Origin: Methylobacterium sp.
GTDB lineage: Bacteria; Pseudomonadota; Alphaproteobacteria; Rhizobiales; Beijerinckiaceae
NCBI GenBank assembly: GCA_021154065.1
Contig: JAJKJG010000346.1
Span: 1 to 16,746 of the forward strand
Reading direction: 5' to 3'
Length of the DNA: 16,746 bases
A model generated the notes under the pieces. The model saw nothing but the letters and a program-made list of their open reading frames with translations, was not told the origin of the DNA and did no database searches. Shown piece after piece: positions 16,514-16,746 of this stretch (position 1 is the stretch's first letter; each line of letters opens with the position of its first letter). The position numbers and the translations under genes were made by a program.

Positions 16514-16746
<233 letters not shown>

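Overview
This window holds a nearly complete bacterial ribosomal-protein supercluster, read entirely on the minus strand (right to left), followed by two unrelated genes. The gene order, the third-position GC-rich codons, adk directly between secY and rpsM with no rpmJ, the zinc-free long form of S14, the short-LID adenylate kinase and the alphaproteobacterial RpoA/SecY sequences all point to an alphaproteobacterium, most likely of the Hyphomicrobiales (Rhizobiales). No rRNA is present, so the genus cannot be stated.

Layout in transcription order: tuf 3' end (16746-16514); S10 block rpsJ, rplC, rplD, rplW, rplB, rpsS, rplV, rpsC, rplP, rpmC, rpsQ (16446-11210); a 217-nt non-coding, structured gap; spc block rplN, rplX, rplE, rpsN, rpsH, rplF, rplR, rpsE, rpmD, rplO, secY, adk (10992-4395); alpha block rpsM, rpsK, rpoA, rplQ (4227-1659); and a strong intrinsic terminator (1631-1600). 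Beyond it lie a LysE/RhtB-family exporter gene (1489-878) and the 5' part of a GT4-type glycosyltransferase gene (804 to the window edge). All 27 genes of the cluster serve translation, transcription (RpoA), protein export (SecY) or nucleotide balance (Adk) and are probably co-transcribed, possibly with internal promoters.

Spacing differs along the cluster. From rpsJ to rplO most genes overlap or are 1-66 nt apart. From rplO onward every gap is 86-167 nt and contains at least one inverted repeat. The clearest is a composite palindromic repeat of about 100 bp between rpoA and rplQ. Only the hairpin after rplQ has a convincing U-tract.

I found no mobile element, CRISPR array, tRNA, toxin-antitoxin pair or undescribed system. 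The points worth a second look are the intergenic repeats, a lysine/alanine-rich N-terminal extension of about 56 residues on L5, and the structured S10/spc boundary. The many long plus-strand open frames are antisense shadows of the ribosomal genes.
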